Shown: positions 1 to 7,774, numbered from the stretch's first letter. The stretch is 11,131 bases of DNA from JBBSEZ01 sp038239195 (GCA_038239195.1 JBBSEZ010000336.1:1-11131); one strand, 5' to 3'. Translations and numbers: made by a program. Notes: a model not told the origin generated them from the letters alone.

Positions 1-66
1 CTTGGGCGGGCGGAAAGTGCTTGCGGGAGGGCTCGGCGTGGGGTAGGATCGGGCGGAGAGTCGGGA

Positions 67-208
67 GGCTGGATTGAATGCCCCCAGGGGAGAGGCCCCC
101 CCCAGGCGGGTAAGTCCAACCAGAATCTATGCTGCGTGGTCCGCGGGGCACGGCTTCGGCATGGACACGGTCTCTCCGCGCGGACCACGCAGCATAGATT
201 CCATTGCG
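67..208 (+). repeat. Left copy of inverted ~140-bp hairpin repeat
   Basis: This stretch recurs in reverse complement at 10992-11131. The two copies differ by two substitutions and a 2-base difference in a C run (8 C here, 6 there). Inside is a perfect 23-bp inverted repeat, 123-145 with 179-201 (starting GAATCTATGCTGCG), around a 33-nt loop. The edge at 208 is defined by where the copies diverge; the outer edge may lie further left, because the right copy is cut by the window end. Translated reading frames through it are similar in both copies only because the DNA is repeated, and I do not regard them as genes. It resembles a non-autonomous palindromic mobile repeat (MITE-like), but no transposase or target-site duplication is visible. 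Confidence 0.85.
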
Positions 209-389
209 TTTGGCAACTCCAGCTTCTGGGAAGTGCAGCGTGTGCAACGGCAGCGGGCGGTCGATCGACGGCAAGAGCGCCTGCTTCAAGTGCAAGGGGA
301 CGGGCCAGTGCATCCAGTGCCAGGGCACCGGCTGGTCCGGCGGGCCGAGTGGTGGGCGCAGCTCGCCGTGTACGTCGTGCGCTCGGTGA
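204..389 (+). CDS. CxxCxGxG zinc-finger protein, probably 5'-truncated
   Basis: A 61-residue ORF with three DnaJ-type CxxCxGxG motifs (CSVCNGSG, CFKCKGTG, CIQCQGTG) and a final CTSC. The pattern suggests two small zinc sites like the DnaJ cysteine-rich domain, which binds zinc and client proteins. It has no J domain, so it is not DnaJ itself. The only upstream start is TTG at 204, inside the end of the hairpin repeat, with no ribosome binding site; an in-frame TAG at 195 lies within the repeat. The simplest reading is that the repeat replaced the original 5' end and the ORF is a remnant. A standalone small zinc-ribbon protein starting at TTG 204 or 210 remains possible. The next gene starts 39 nt downstream. 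Confidence 0.5.
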   Translation: MRLATPASGKCSVCNGSGRSIDGKSACFKCKGTGQCIQCQGTGWSGGPSGGRSSPCTSCAR

Positions 390-428
390 GCGGTCGAGGA
401 TTGTTCCGTCCTGCTTCAGGAGGCGACC

Positions 429-761
429 ATGATCGAAGGTGCCAGCAACCGCGTACCGGCCGCCCCGCACTGGGACGTGTTCCGGCAGGCCGAACGGGAT
501 CACCCCGACCTGATCGCGGCTCTGTCGGACGAAATCCGGAAGCACACGGCAGGTCTTCCCGAAGTTAACAGCACAACGGCGGGGGCCGCGATCCTCCCGA
601 AGTGGGCGCGGCGCGATGAATGGAGCCGCCTGTTCGGCAGCAGGTCGTCGCAACTCTTCGGCATGGTCGTGTGGGTGACGCTGTTCGACGATGCGCAGAC
701 TTGGCGGACGGCCACGGAGACGGTGGAAGGCCGTCAGGTCCGCATCTACCGACGGGCGTAA
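429..761 (+). CDS. Hypothetical protein, 110 aa
   Basis: The ATG is preceded by a strong AGGAGG at suitable spacing, which supports this start. The protein is soluble-looking, with no signal peptide or membrane segment. The N-terminal half is acidic and helical in character; the C-terminal half contains WARRDEWSRLFG, a hydrophobic strand FGMVVWVTLF, and an ending in RQVRIYRRA. I do not recognise a family. The TAA stop lies in GCGTAACAAATCGC, which matches 12 of 14 bases of the attC start that overlaps the ParE stop at 1418, so this gene may be the tail of an older cassette whose attC has decayed. Confidence 0.7.
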   Translation: MIEGASNRVPAAPHWDVFRQAERDHPDLIAALSDEIRKHTAGLPEVNSTTAGAAILPKWARRDEWSRLFGSRSSQLFGMVVWVTLFDDAQTWRTATETVEGRQVRIYRRA

Positions 762-899
762 CAAATCGCGGCAGCAGGGCCGCCATGCGACTGCCGGTTT
801 GGCGGAACTTCAACGCTTTCGCGCGCCTGCGGGTCTTGCTCGGGAGACAGCTTGCGTGATATGCTCGTGACGTCGCCCCATCCGCCCGGAGGTGTTGCC
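756..899 (+). other. Intergenic stretch with possible attC half-site
   Basis: No gene is visible between the stop at 761 and the antitoxin start at 900. The first bases (GCGTAACAAATCGC, 756-769) resemble the 5' part of the attC at 1418, but no matching GTTACGC-type R' core or L' arm was found before 900. A GGAGG immediately before 900 serves the antitoxin gene. No promoter could be assigned with confidence. Confidence 0.25.
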
Positions 900-1130
900 A
901 TGAGTCCGACGCTGCAAGAACTCGGGATTGATGGGCTCAGCGCCGAAGACCGCCTCGCGCTGGCCGAGGCAATCTGGGAGAGCGTGGCCCGGGAGGTGGA
1001 GTGTGCCCCCCTCTCTGAAGGGCAGCGCAAAGAATTGGAGCGGAGGCTGGCGGATAGCATCGCCCGCCCTGACGCTGTCACGCCCTGGGAGGTCGTCAAG
1101 GCACGGGCCCTGGCGAGGGCGCGACCGTGA
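900..1130 (+). CDS. Addiction-module antitoxin (Unstab_antitox-like)
   Basis: A 76-residue acidic/helical protein that fits the addiction-module component family (TIGR02574 / PF09720). It has the typical LSAEDRLALAEAIWESVA helix at the N-terminus, LSEGQRKELERRLAD in the middle and PWEVVKAR near the C-terminus. Family members are short-lived antitoxins that bind and neutralise a ParE/RelE-type toxin encoded directly downstream. I chose ATG 900 because GGAGG precedes it; an in-frame upstream extension to about 852 is possible but lacks family-like sequence. The gene overlaps the toxin start by 4 nt (GTGA), consistent with translational coupling. No separate DNA-binding domain is evident. Confidence 0.88.
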   Translation: MSPTLQELGIDGLSAEDRLALAEAIWESVAREVECAPLSEGQRKELERRLADSIARPDAVTPWEVVKARALARARP

Positions 1131-1423
1131 GCCTCCCGATCGTCCTCCGTGACGAGGCCCAGGCCGAGTTCGATGAGGCCTTCGACTACTACGAGGGGCA
1201 GCGAGCTGGGCTGGGCGTCGATTTTGTGGCCCGGGTCCAGCAGGTGTTCGATCGGATCTCGGCGAATCCCCTGATGCACGCGGCCGTGTTCAGTGACGTC
1301 CGCAAGGCGGTCGTGACCCGCTTCCCCTACTGCGTATTCTACAGGGCACACGCCGACCGGGTGGAAGTCCTCGCCGTCTTCCACAGCAAACGTGATCCCG
1401 CCATCTGGCAGGGCAGAGCCTAA
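1127..1423 (+). CDS. ParE/RelE-superfamily toxin
   Basis: A 98-residue toxin of the ParE/RelE superfamily. It begins with VLRDEAQAEFDEAFDYYE, has the family pattern VVTRFPYCVFYRA in the second half, and ends in VEVLAVFHSKRDPAIW, a typical ParE C-terminus. RelE members cleave ribosome-bound mRNA and ParE members poison gyrase; the sequence alone does not say which this is. The start is GTG, overlapping the antitoxin stop. The stop codon TAA lies inside the first core of the following attC-like site (GCCTAAC), so the pair is packaged tightly as one cassette, as is common for TA modules in chromosomal integrons. Confidence 0.9.
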   Translation: MSLPIVLRDEAQAEFDEAFDYYEGQRAGLGVDFVARVQQVFDRISANPLMHAAVFSDVRKAVVTRFPYCVFYRAHADRVEVLAVFHSKRDPAIWQGRA

Positions 1424-1514
1424 CAAACCGCTGCTGCGGACGTTGGGGGCCATTACGCCTGTCCTGAGTTGACGCCATCCCAGGCCCCCAACGCCGCAGA
1501 GCTTGACCGTTAGG
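1418..1514 (+). other. attC-like recombination site, interrupted by intron A
   Basis: R'' is GCCTAAC (1418-1424). R' is GTTAGG (1509-1514), and its last base, C, lies after intron A at 2396, giving GTTAGGC, the exact complement of R''. The L boxes pair as CTGCGG-A-CGTTGGGGGCC against CTGCGG-CGTTGGGGGCC, leaving one extrahelical A. Unpaired spacers separate the R and L boxes, and a ~33-nt terminal loop completes the attC architecture. Integron integrases recombine such sites as folded single strands. A Rho-independent terminator is a weaker alternative, because no T-run follows and the outer cores also pair. Confidence 0.75.
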
Positions 1515-2395
1515 GTGCGACACGAGGGTGTCGCTGAAACTGTGTTGCTCTTCGAGAGGAGGTGCCAACACCTGCTGTTCCGCCAGCAGTCCCCTACCGA
1601 GGCGTGCGTCCCTGGCAACGGGGGGGTGCGAAGCCCTCGGGACAACGTATCCTCATCCCATGGGATGGCAACCCAGGCGCGAGCCGAAGTTGCGACTGCC
1701 AGCACCAAGGCGGTTGGGGACCAGGGGCGCGTGGTACGGTCAACTGAGGTGAACCGCCGTCAGCGTCGTCACAAAGGACAAGCCAAAGGTGCTGACAGGC
1801 TTGGACCAAAAGGTAAGTGGCCAGGCTGGGCTGCTCCGAACTCAGCCCACGCGGATGACGAGCCACCGGCGTAGAGGCGGGGCCTAACCCACGCAGTTTC
1901 AGCGGCGCAACGTGGTAAGCCCGTAGCCCTCCCGCGAGGGAAAGTGAGCCGCAAGGCGAGCCGATGGGGCTGCGGGTAAAGGAGGAGGGAGCAAGCGAAG
2001 GCCATCCTGTAATGGGGTGGACAGGGGTTGAGCCGAGAGGCGACATCACCCCACGCGAAAGCGGGCTGACTTCCCTCTGGTGTTGTCGGGCGTGAGGCGT
2101 CTGCAAACCGGCGTAGGAAGCGACGCAGACATGTCGGCGAGGTCGCAATGACCTTTGCTGGTGCGGCTTCCGCCACCGAAGTCATCTCGGTAGTCGGCAC
2201 GGCCGTAGTAACGCGCAGGTTGGTCCCACGTCCAATGGGGGCAACCGCGTCCTGGAAGGGGTGTCGTCGGACGGCGGAGCCGGACCGGGTCGTGCCTCGC
2301 AGGGACGTTGTACAATGCTTGAGCTGCATGCGTCGAAAGGCGCCCGTGCAGTTCTTAGGGGAGGGGGTGAGGGCGACCTCACCTCCTTACCCGAC
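1515..2395 (+). mobile_element. Group II intron A, ORF-less
   Basis: Starts GTGCGACACGAGG (GUGYG consensus) and ends at CCTTACCCGAC. It aligns with introns B and C along its whole ribozyme core. EBS1 is CCGAAC at 1836-1841; it pairs with IBS1 GTTAGG (1509-1514) at 5 of 6 positions. Domain V is at 2321-2354. Domain VI follows, with a candidate branch-point A at 2389, seven bases from the 3' end. Domain IV holds only a remnant of the reverse transcriptase start (ATGTCGGCGAGG at 2131, closed by TGA after six codons) and about 190 nt before domain V. Mobility would need a protein supplied in trans. There is no other gene in this stretch. Confidence 0.88.
2321..2354 (+). ncRNA. Group II intron A domain V
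   Basis: A 34-nt hairpin with the catalytic AGC at positions 2-4, a GAAA tetraloop and paired ends (GAGCTGCA with TGCAGTTC). It differs from domain V of B and C by changes that keep the stem paired, which indicates past selection and a separate lineage. Confidence 0.88.
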
Positions 2396-2416
2396 CGAAG
2401 AAAGGCGGTGTCGTCG

Positions 2417-3676
2417 ATGAGTCGCGGTGGCCTCGGCAGGAACGATCCGTGCCCCTGTCGCAGTGGCAAGAAGTACAAGAAGTGCTGCTACCCGCGCACC
2501 TTCCCCGACTTCAGCAAGCCCAATGCCGGCATCCCCGACCCGTTCGAGGAGCGCGAGGCGTCCTACCGGGCGCTGTCGCGGCAGGAGGCGCAGCCGCAGG
2601 ACGACAACGTCACCATCGACAGCGTTGACGTGGGCCGCACGCGCCTGCTGTGCGCGCCCTTGGCACCCTACGGCGGCGAACTGGGCCTGCCCGGCACGCT
2701 CGCGCCGCCGACGCCGTTGCAAGTCGAGGCCAAATACGAGGAGATCCGGGCGGGCAACCCCGACGGCGTCACCGAGGTCGTCGTCACCTACACCTACCCG
2801 GAGATGTTCGGCTTCGCCGAAGCGAAGATGGTGTTCGACGCCGACGAGGCGTTCGAGTTGGCCGACGGCCGGCCCGTTGCGGTGCTGGACCTGTTCCGCG
2901 GCATGAGCGCGCGGATGGCCGACGGGAGCGTCGGCACCATTCTCGGCAACCCGCAGCGCCGCTATGATATCCCCGTCCCTCCGTTGCCCGACGAGAATGG
3001 CTTGTGGTCGAGCCGAGTGGTGGGCCGGGTCAAGCACACCGCGCACGAGATCGTCGAGTTCCGCTGGGCGGGGGAGATGGTGCGGGTCACGCCGGGCCAC
3101 GCGGTCTGGTCGCAGAGCCGCTGCGGCTGGGTCGGCGCGCACGAGCTGTTCCGCGGCGAGATGATCCGCGTGGCGGGAAACGTGGTCGCGCCGGTGGAGG
3201 CGGCGCGGCGGGTGCCCGGCCTGATCGAGGTGTTCGGGATCGAGGTCGAGTACTTCCACAACTACTTCGTCGGGCGCGGCCCGAACGCGATGCTGGTCCA
3301 CAACGGGCCGGAGTGCGTCGTCAGGCCGAGGGAGGCGTCGGGCAAGAAGGCCGGCGCGGGCAGGGCGGGGCTGAGCGAAGACCCCAAGTTCGCTGCCGGG
3401 TACGAAGCCATCTTCGGGAAAAAAGGGGGAGCCGGTGTCGCACCTGAAATTCCGGGCGTGGGAAAAGCCGCTGTTACGCCTCCCGGGTTCGGCATGAAGA
3501 AAGGAGTCGCCGGGAAGCATGCCGCGCTGATGATCGATGGCGAAGTCTACGCACATCACATGCACATCGCTGCGCAAGAACTCGCTGGCAAGCGCTTCGT
3601 CGATGGCAGGGATCTCTACGGCATAGTAGAATTGGACGCAAACGGGAAGGTCATTTGGGCTCAGTGGACCAAGTAG
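2417..3676 (+). CDS. SEC-C / HINT protein with unknown C-terminal toxin-like domain
   Basis: A 419-residue protein. It has a SEC-C zinc motif at residues 8-24 (GRNDPCPCRSGKKYKKCC; C12, C14, C23, C24) and a linker region. The HINT-like region at about 145-296 includes TPGH (225-228), FHNYFVG (280-286) and a closing LVHN (293-296). A C-terminal domain at about 298-419 is histidine-containing (GKHAALMIDG, YAHHMHIAAQ) and unrecognised. HINT followed by a short variable tail is the layout of polymorphic toxins, where HINT releases the toxin. The usual N-terminal HINT cysteine is not visible; the only cysteines after SEC-C are C79, C236 and C300. ATG 2417 is chosen because the SEC-C motif begins right after it and intron A ends at 2395; an in-frame GTG at 2408 is an alternative. 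A putative immunity gene follows after 16 nt. The toxin role is inference. Confidence 0.8.
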   Translation: MSRGGLGRNDPCPCRSGKKYKKCCYPRTFPDFSKPNAGIPDPFEEREASYRALSRQEAQPQDDNVTIDSVDVGRTRLLCAPLAPYGGELGLPGTLAPPTPLQVEAKYEEIRAGNPDGVTEVVVTYTYPEMFGFAEAKMVFDADEAFELADGRPVAVLDLFRGMSARMADGSVGTILGNPQRRYDIPVPPLPDENGLWSSRVVGRVKHTAHEIVEFRWAGEMVRVTPGHAVWSQSRCGWVGAHELFRGEMIRVAGNVVAPVEAARRVPGLIEVFGIEVEYFHNYFVGRGPNAMLVHNGPECVVRPREASGKKAGAGRAGLSEDPKFAAGYEAIFGKKGGAGVAPEIPGVGKAAVTPPGFGMKKGVAGKHAALMIDGEVYAHHMHIAAQELAGKRFVDGRDLYGIVELDANGKVIWAQWTK

Positions 3677-3692
3677 GATCGGAGAGGCACTC

Positions 3693-4076
3693 ATGGCGGA
3701 CTCAAAGTTTCTCGCGATGGCCTTCCTTGAACATGCCAAGCCGTGGGACTACATGGTGGCGACGGGGCTGTGCGAGCCGACTGCGACGCTTTCTGATCGA
3801 GAACTGACGACTCTGCATAGCGCGCTCCGAGATATGGACGAGGAGCATCTGGCTCTCGCTCTGGTCATCGCTGAGAATTTCGGTCCAGAACTATTTGCTG
3901 AGGATGCGGCACGGCTGCTTGGGCACCCGAGTCTTTCGGTGCGTGTGAACGCCTACCGTGTCCTGCGGGCGGTTCCACCTCATTACTTGTCGAACGGGGT
4001 TAGAGAGGCCGTGGCAAACGGGTTGTCGGCCTGCCCCGAGGCAAGCGCTTTCGCTGATGTCTTGGCGCGAGGCTGA
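3693..4076 (+). CDS. Putative immunity protein, HEAT-like
   Basis: A 127-residue, mostly helical protein with a HEAT-like segment (LLGHPSLSVRVNAYRVLRAV, residues 75-94). A GGAGAGG precedes the ATG. It starts 16 nt after the SEC-C/HINT gene, and the pair is followed by an attC-like site, so the two genes share one cassette. Small helical-repeat proteins directly downstream of a polymorphic toxin are often its cognate inhibitor, and that is the likely role here, but the family is not identified and nothing else shows binding. Cytosolic: no signal peptide or membrane span. Confidence 0.72.
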   Translation: MADSKFLAMAFLEHAKPWDYMVATGLCEPTATLSDRELTTLHSALRDMDEEHLALALVIAENFGPELFAEDAARLLGHPSLSVRVNAYRVLRAVPPHYLSNGVREAVANGLSACPEASAFADVLARG

Positions 4077-4123
4077 TGCACTTTCATGTCGAGATCTGCG
4101 TGGACAAGACCAAGTCTGCCGAC

Positions 4124-4217
4124 GCCGAACCAGGCGCTGCACCTGACCGGCGGGCATGACGGCACTACAAAATCTACGGCTCTCCAGCCCGCCGGCATGT
4201 GAGCTGGGTCGTTCGGC
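4124..4217 (+). other. attC-like recombination site, uninterrupted
   Basis: R'' GCCGAAC (4124-4130) pairs perfectly with R' GTTCGGC (4211-4217). The L boxes pair as CACCTG-A-CCGGCGGGC against CACATG-CCGGCGGGC, with an extrahelical A in the same place as in the other two attC sites. About 30 nt form the terminal loop. It lies 48 nt after the HEAT-like gene. This intact site is the reference for the interrupted ones: it shows the empty R' core GTTCGG-C that intron B occupies, and the CCAGGCGCTG-CA stretch matching the intron C insertion site. Confidence 0.8.
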
Positions 4218-4440
4218 GGCACGCTTCGTCTCTCCTTGAGGTACACGATGGTGATCCGTGACTGCAAAGCGGTGCTGGCGATGTTCTTGCGCGGCAAGAA
4301 GTGATCTCCCTGGCGCGAGACCGTACGTAGCAGGACGCCGCAGCGAACTCGAACAGCCTCTCGCCGGTAGTTGACAGCGATCGCCCCGCACGGGTAAGAT
4401 CTCGTCAGCAACGCCTCGACAGGCTGGAGAATGTCCGCCG
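4218..4440 (+). other. Cassette leader with possible 18-codon ORF
   Basis: No recognisable gene lies between the attC-like site and the next start. A mini-ORF at 4248-4304 (ATG to TGA, 18 codons) has AGG 7 nt upstream and encodes a short basic peptide. It could be a leader peptide, the remnant of a lost gene, or chance. A longer than usual gap after an attC could also hold a promoter for the 4441 gene, but I see no convincing -35/-10 pair. Confidence 0.3.
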
Positions 4441-5007
4441 ATGACCCCCGTCCCGCCCTGCCGTCCGGTCACCGTCCTGGCGTTCCTCGGCGATCGCTCC
4501 CGACCGTTCGTTGCGCGAGTGTTGGCTGCCCTCGTGGATGGGATGAACGGTCGCGGCCCCGGCCCGTCACCGCTCGAGTGCCTGTTACTGGCCGGCCATA
4601 CCGGCGTCTCCACCGACGCAGGAACGACCATTGCCGGGTTCAATCCGGGTGCCAGCGGCCTTTCCGCCTGGCAGATCTTGCTCGGTTTGCGGAATGGCGA
4701 CGCGTTCCCCGGCATCGTCACGGACGACACCGGCATTTTCAGGGCGGCGAGCCTGCACGGCCTGGTGGTCGAGGCGTTCGATGTGCTCTTGCCGGAGCCG
4801 GCTTTCCAACTCTTCGTCGCCACCCTTGAACGTGAAAGGCAAAACAGCCAGTATTCGTACGGTTTCCCCAACGGCGACGGAGACTGTAACTGCATCACCT
4901 GGATCGAGAGGCTCGGGCTGCCTCTGCTGACCGGCCGGGTGGACGAGTTCCTCGGGCTGCCCGGTAGGATGAGCCACCCGCGCCGCCGGTTCGGGCGATG
5001 CCTGTGA
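4441..5007 (+). CDS. Hypothetical protein, possibly permuted papain-like
   Basis: A 188-residue protein. Two conserved-looking stretches stand out: AGHTGVS at 51-57 followed by IAGFNP at 64-69, and GDCNCITWIERLGLP at 147-161. A His in a G-H-x-G-V-S strand followed about 100 residues later by a Cys in an NC-T/V-W helix is the order of catalytic residues in circularly permuted NlpC/P60 (LRAT-like) papain folds. I infer H53 and C151 (or C149) as a possible His-Cys pair for a peptidase, amidase or acyltransferase. No signal peptide is seen. GGAG lies about 12 nt upstream of the ATG, a little far. A small gene follows 15 nt downstream, perhaps its partner. The function is not certain. Confidence 0.7.
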   Translation: MTPVPPCRPVTVLAFLGDRSRPFVARVLAALVDGMNGRGPGPSPLECLLLAGHTGVSTDAGTTIAGFNPGASGLSAWQILLGLRNGDAFPGIVTDDTGIFRAASLHGLVVEAFDVLLPEPAFQLFVATLERERQNSQYSYGFPNGDGDCNCITWIERLGLPLLTGRVDEFLGLPGRMSHPRRRFGRCL

Positions 5008-5022
5008 AATAGGAGGCTTCCC

Positions 5023-5283
5023 ATGACATCCGACTCCTCTGGGCGACCCGATGTCGCGCGCCAACTCGGGGCGTTGGCGATGCGATTCCGCGGAACCCGT
5101 GATGAGACCGCCCGCCGCGCCATTGCCACTGAGTACGCCCAGGAGGTCCGACGCCTGATCGAAACCGGGGACTGGTCCGAGGGACCTGCCTTCGAGGACA
5201 TGTTGCCTGACGAGTGGATGCCGGAGGCGTTCTTCGCGTACTGGTGCCCGGACGCGGCGCCCAGATCCACTGCGAAGAAGTAG
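5023..5283 (+). CDS. Hypothetical small protein, 86 aa
   Basis: An excellent AGGAGG precedes the ATG. The protein looks helical and amphipathic in its first half (VARQLGALAMRFRGTRDETA, RRLIETGDW), then acidic and aromatic (FEDMLPDEWMPEAFFAYW). No family is recognised. It sits 15 nt after the putative papain-like gene and before the attC-like site at 5330, so the two genes form one cassette. The two-gene layout repeats the toxin/partner arrangement of the neighbouring cassettes, so an inhibitor or accessory role is plausible, by analogy only. Confidence 0.7.
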   Translation: MTSDSSGRPDVARQLGALAMRFRGTRDETARRAIATEYAQEVRRLIETGDWSEGPAFEDMLPDEWMPEAFFAYWCPDAAPRSTAKK

Positions 5284-5329
5284 TCTCGGTCGAGTACGAC
5301 CGAACACGCCCAAGCAGTTGCCGGATAAG

Positions 5330-5425
5330 TCCGAACAACCCGCTTCTCGGGACGTTGGGGGCCATTTCGGTATCCCAGCCTCAGCGGCATCCAGGCCCCC
5401 AACGCCCGAGAGCTACCCCGTTCGG
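5330..5425 (+). other. attC-like recombination site, interrupted by intron B
   Basis: R'' is TCCGAAC (5330-5336) and R' is GTTCGG (5420-5425), with the seventh core base, C, at 7850 after intron B. The L boxes pair as CTCGGG-A-CGTTGGGGGCC against CTCGGG-CGTTGGGGGCC, again with one extrahelical A. The inner arm GTTGGGGGCC is identical to that of the 1418 site while the loops differ, so the two sites are related but not recent duplicates. Confidence 0.75.
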
Positions 5426-6042
5426 GTGCGACACGAGGTCGCCGACGTAGCTGTGCTGAGGTGTCTGGAAGGCGCCGACAGCACCTGCTGTACTGCCAGC
5501 AGTATCCTACCGGGGTAATCAGCTCCCGGGACAACGTAGCCTCCTCCCATGGGAGGGCAGCCAAGGCGCGAGCCGCAACTGCGACTGCCAGCAGCAAGGT
5601 GGTCGGGAACCAGGATGGAGTGGCAAGGGTCAACCCAGGTGAAGCGTCGTAGGCGTCGTCACAAAGGACAAGCGCAAGCTGCTGTTACGCTTGGGCCAAA
5701 AGGCATGCGGCCAGGTCCGGGGGCACCGAACTCTCCCGGCGCAGACGTCGAGCCGCCGGCGTAGAGACGCGACCCAACCCATTCGGGTACGTCGGTGAAA
5801 CGTGGCAACCCCGTTGTCCTCCTCGCCTCGTACACCAAGGAGGAGGGGAAAGCCTCTCGCGAGAGCGGCCCACGGGACAGCGGAGGTGGGATCGGGGAGC
5901 AAGCGAAAGCCGCTCCGTAATCGAGCGGACAGAAGGTGAGGCCCCCACGGCCAACATGCCTTCACGCGAAAGCGGGCTGACTTCCCCGTGGTCTTTCTTC
6001 ACGAGAGAACCTGGCCAACCGACCTGAGGGGGCGACGCAAAC

Positions 6043-7733
6043 ATGTCGGCGGCGGCAACGCTTGCTGGTGCGGCCCCCAACACGATGGTGGACTGGCATT
6101 CCATCGACTGGAAGAAGGTCTATCGCACGGTTCGTCGGCTCCAGGCGCGTATCGTGAAGGCGGTTCGGAGGGCAAATGGCATAAGGTCAAAGCGCTGGTC
6201 TATTTGCTCACCCACTCGTTCAGTGGCCGGGCACTGGCCATTTTACGAGTTGTCAGCAACTCGGGTGCGAAGACTCCTGGCGTGGACGGAGCAATCTGGA
6301 ACACGCCAGAAGCCAAGTCGGCGGCTTTCGATGCTCTGCGTCGGCACGGTTATCGACCGCAACCGCTCCGCAGAGTGTACATTCCCAAGAGCAACGGCAA
6401 GCGCCGCCCATTAGGGATGCCCACGATGGTCGATAGGACGATGCAGGCATTGTACCTGCTCGGCCTCGACCCCATTGCGGAAACTCTGGCCGACGGTCAT
6501 TCCTATGGCTTTCGACTGGAGCGGTGCTGTGCGGACGCCGTGGACGAGTGTCATAAAGTCCTCCGAGGGCCACACGGCCGGGGCACACGTGGTCCCGACT
6601 GGCTCCTCGAAGGAGACATCACGTCCTGCTACGATCGCATCAATCACGGATGGTTGCTGGATCACATCGACATGGATCGAGCGGTGCTTGGGAAGTGGCT
6701 GAAAGCGGGTTACCTGGAGAAGCACGTCCTATTCGCCACCACGGAAGGAACACCTCAAGGGGGGACCATTTCTCCCGCTCTGGCGAATCGAACGTTGGAT
6801 GGACTGCAACGGCTGGTGGCGGAGCGCTTTGGCACGCCGCGCAGCCGGCACCGGAAGTGCAAGGTTCACCTGGTTCGCTATGCGGATGACTTCATGATCA
6901 CGGGCACGTCCGAGGTCCTCCTCGAGTATGAAGTCAAACCTCTCGTGGAACAATTCTTGAAGGAGCGGGGCCTCGAGCTCTCCCACGAGAAGACCAGAAT
7001 CACGCATGTCGAGGACGGCTTCGATTTCCTTGGGCAAACGATACGGCGGCTTCGCAACGGCAAGGTTATCATCAAGCCGTCGAAGCGAAGCGTTAAAACG
7101 TTTCTGTCCAAGGTCCAGGAAACCATCGACAGTTCAGGGAGCATGACGGCAGGGGAGATGATCTGGCGTTTCAATCAACAAATCAAAGGCTGGACCATGT
7201 ACCACCGTTTTGCCGTGAGTAGCCGCACCTTCGCGGCAGTGGACAACCGAATTTTCTGGAGCTTACGGAGATGGTGTCGGAGGCGCCATTCCAAAAAGAG
7301 TTGGGGGTGGATCAGGAAGAAATACTTCCAACAAGCGGGCGACCGCGATTGGGCGTTCACCGGAGTGATCCTAGATAGCAAGGGCAAGGGATGGCCGATC
7401 CGGCTGATGAAAGCGGCCGGGGTGAAGGTGTTTCGCTGGCAGAAGATTCGGAGTGACGCCAACCCGTACGATCCGGCGTGGGAACTGTATCTGGAAGAAA
7501 GGGAGTGTTGGAAATGGACGCACACTCTTGCAAAACGGGGCCGGATCGACTACCTATGGAAAGAGCAAGGCGGCAAGTGCGTGGCGTGCGGGCAAAGCCT
7601 CTACGTGGAGGAACACCCCTGGCACGTCCACCATCGGATTTGGCGCTGTCAAGGCGGCCAGAACACGTTCGACAACTTGGAGTTGTTGCACGCGAACTGC
7701 CACCGACAGGTCCACGCGCGAAAGAGGAGTTGA
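6043..7733 (+). pseudogene. ltrA: Group II intron reverse transcriptase/maturase-HNH, frameshifted
   Basis: Corrected for one frameshift, this is a ~563-residue intron-encoded protein. The N-terminal IDWKKVYRTVRRLQARIVKAV (about residues 22-42) is in the frame of ATG 6043. From about 6168 the protein continues in the -1 frame (EGKWHKVKALV) to the stop at 7733. A single missing G in CGGAGGG at 6166-6172 explains the break. Downstream all expected parts are present: the RT core with PQGG (6753-6764) and catalytic YADD (6879-6890), a maturase/X region with FNQQIKGWTMYHRF, and a C-terminal HNH endonuclease with C-x2-C at 7578, HVHH near 7623 and ANCHRQVH near 7695. Such proteins help splice their intron and reverse-transcribe it into cut target DNA. 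An initiation site within the second frame, a sequencing error or recoding could each rescue it. Confidence 0.88.
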
Positions 7734-7774
7734 CGGATCGAGCCGCGTCCTGCGAGGGGCGTTTGTAAAGGCTT

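Noticed and set aside
1449..1500. Rho-independent terminator from the GTTGGGGGCC stem
   Set aside because: No T-run follows, the outer R'' and R' cores also pair, and the same architecture recurs at 5330; attC explains more.
2261..2416. Upstream extension of the first SEC-C/HINT frame
   Set aside because: These codons lie within intron A (domains IV-VI) and the short exon; the SEC-C motif begins right after ATG 2417.
2387..3739. Minus-strand open frame of 450 codons opposite the SEC-C/HINT gene
   Set aside because: Low-complexity Arg/Ala/His-rich translation with no domain, while the + strand has SEC-C and HINT motifs.
3891..5633. Long minus-strand open frame (580 codons)
   Set aside because: It covers the HEAT-like gene, an attC-like site, two good + strand genes and the start of intron B, with no recognisable domain; high GC produces long antisense frames.
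5988..6167. Start at 5988 for the reverse transcriptase
   Set aside because: That N-terminus has no RT similarity; the conserved IDWKKVYRTVRRLQ segment is in the other frame starting at ATG 6043, which indicates a frameshift rather than a different start.
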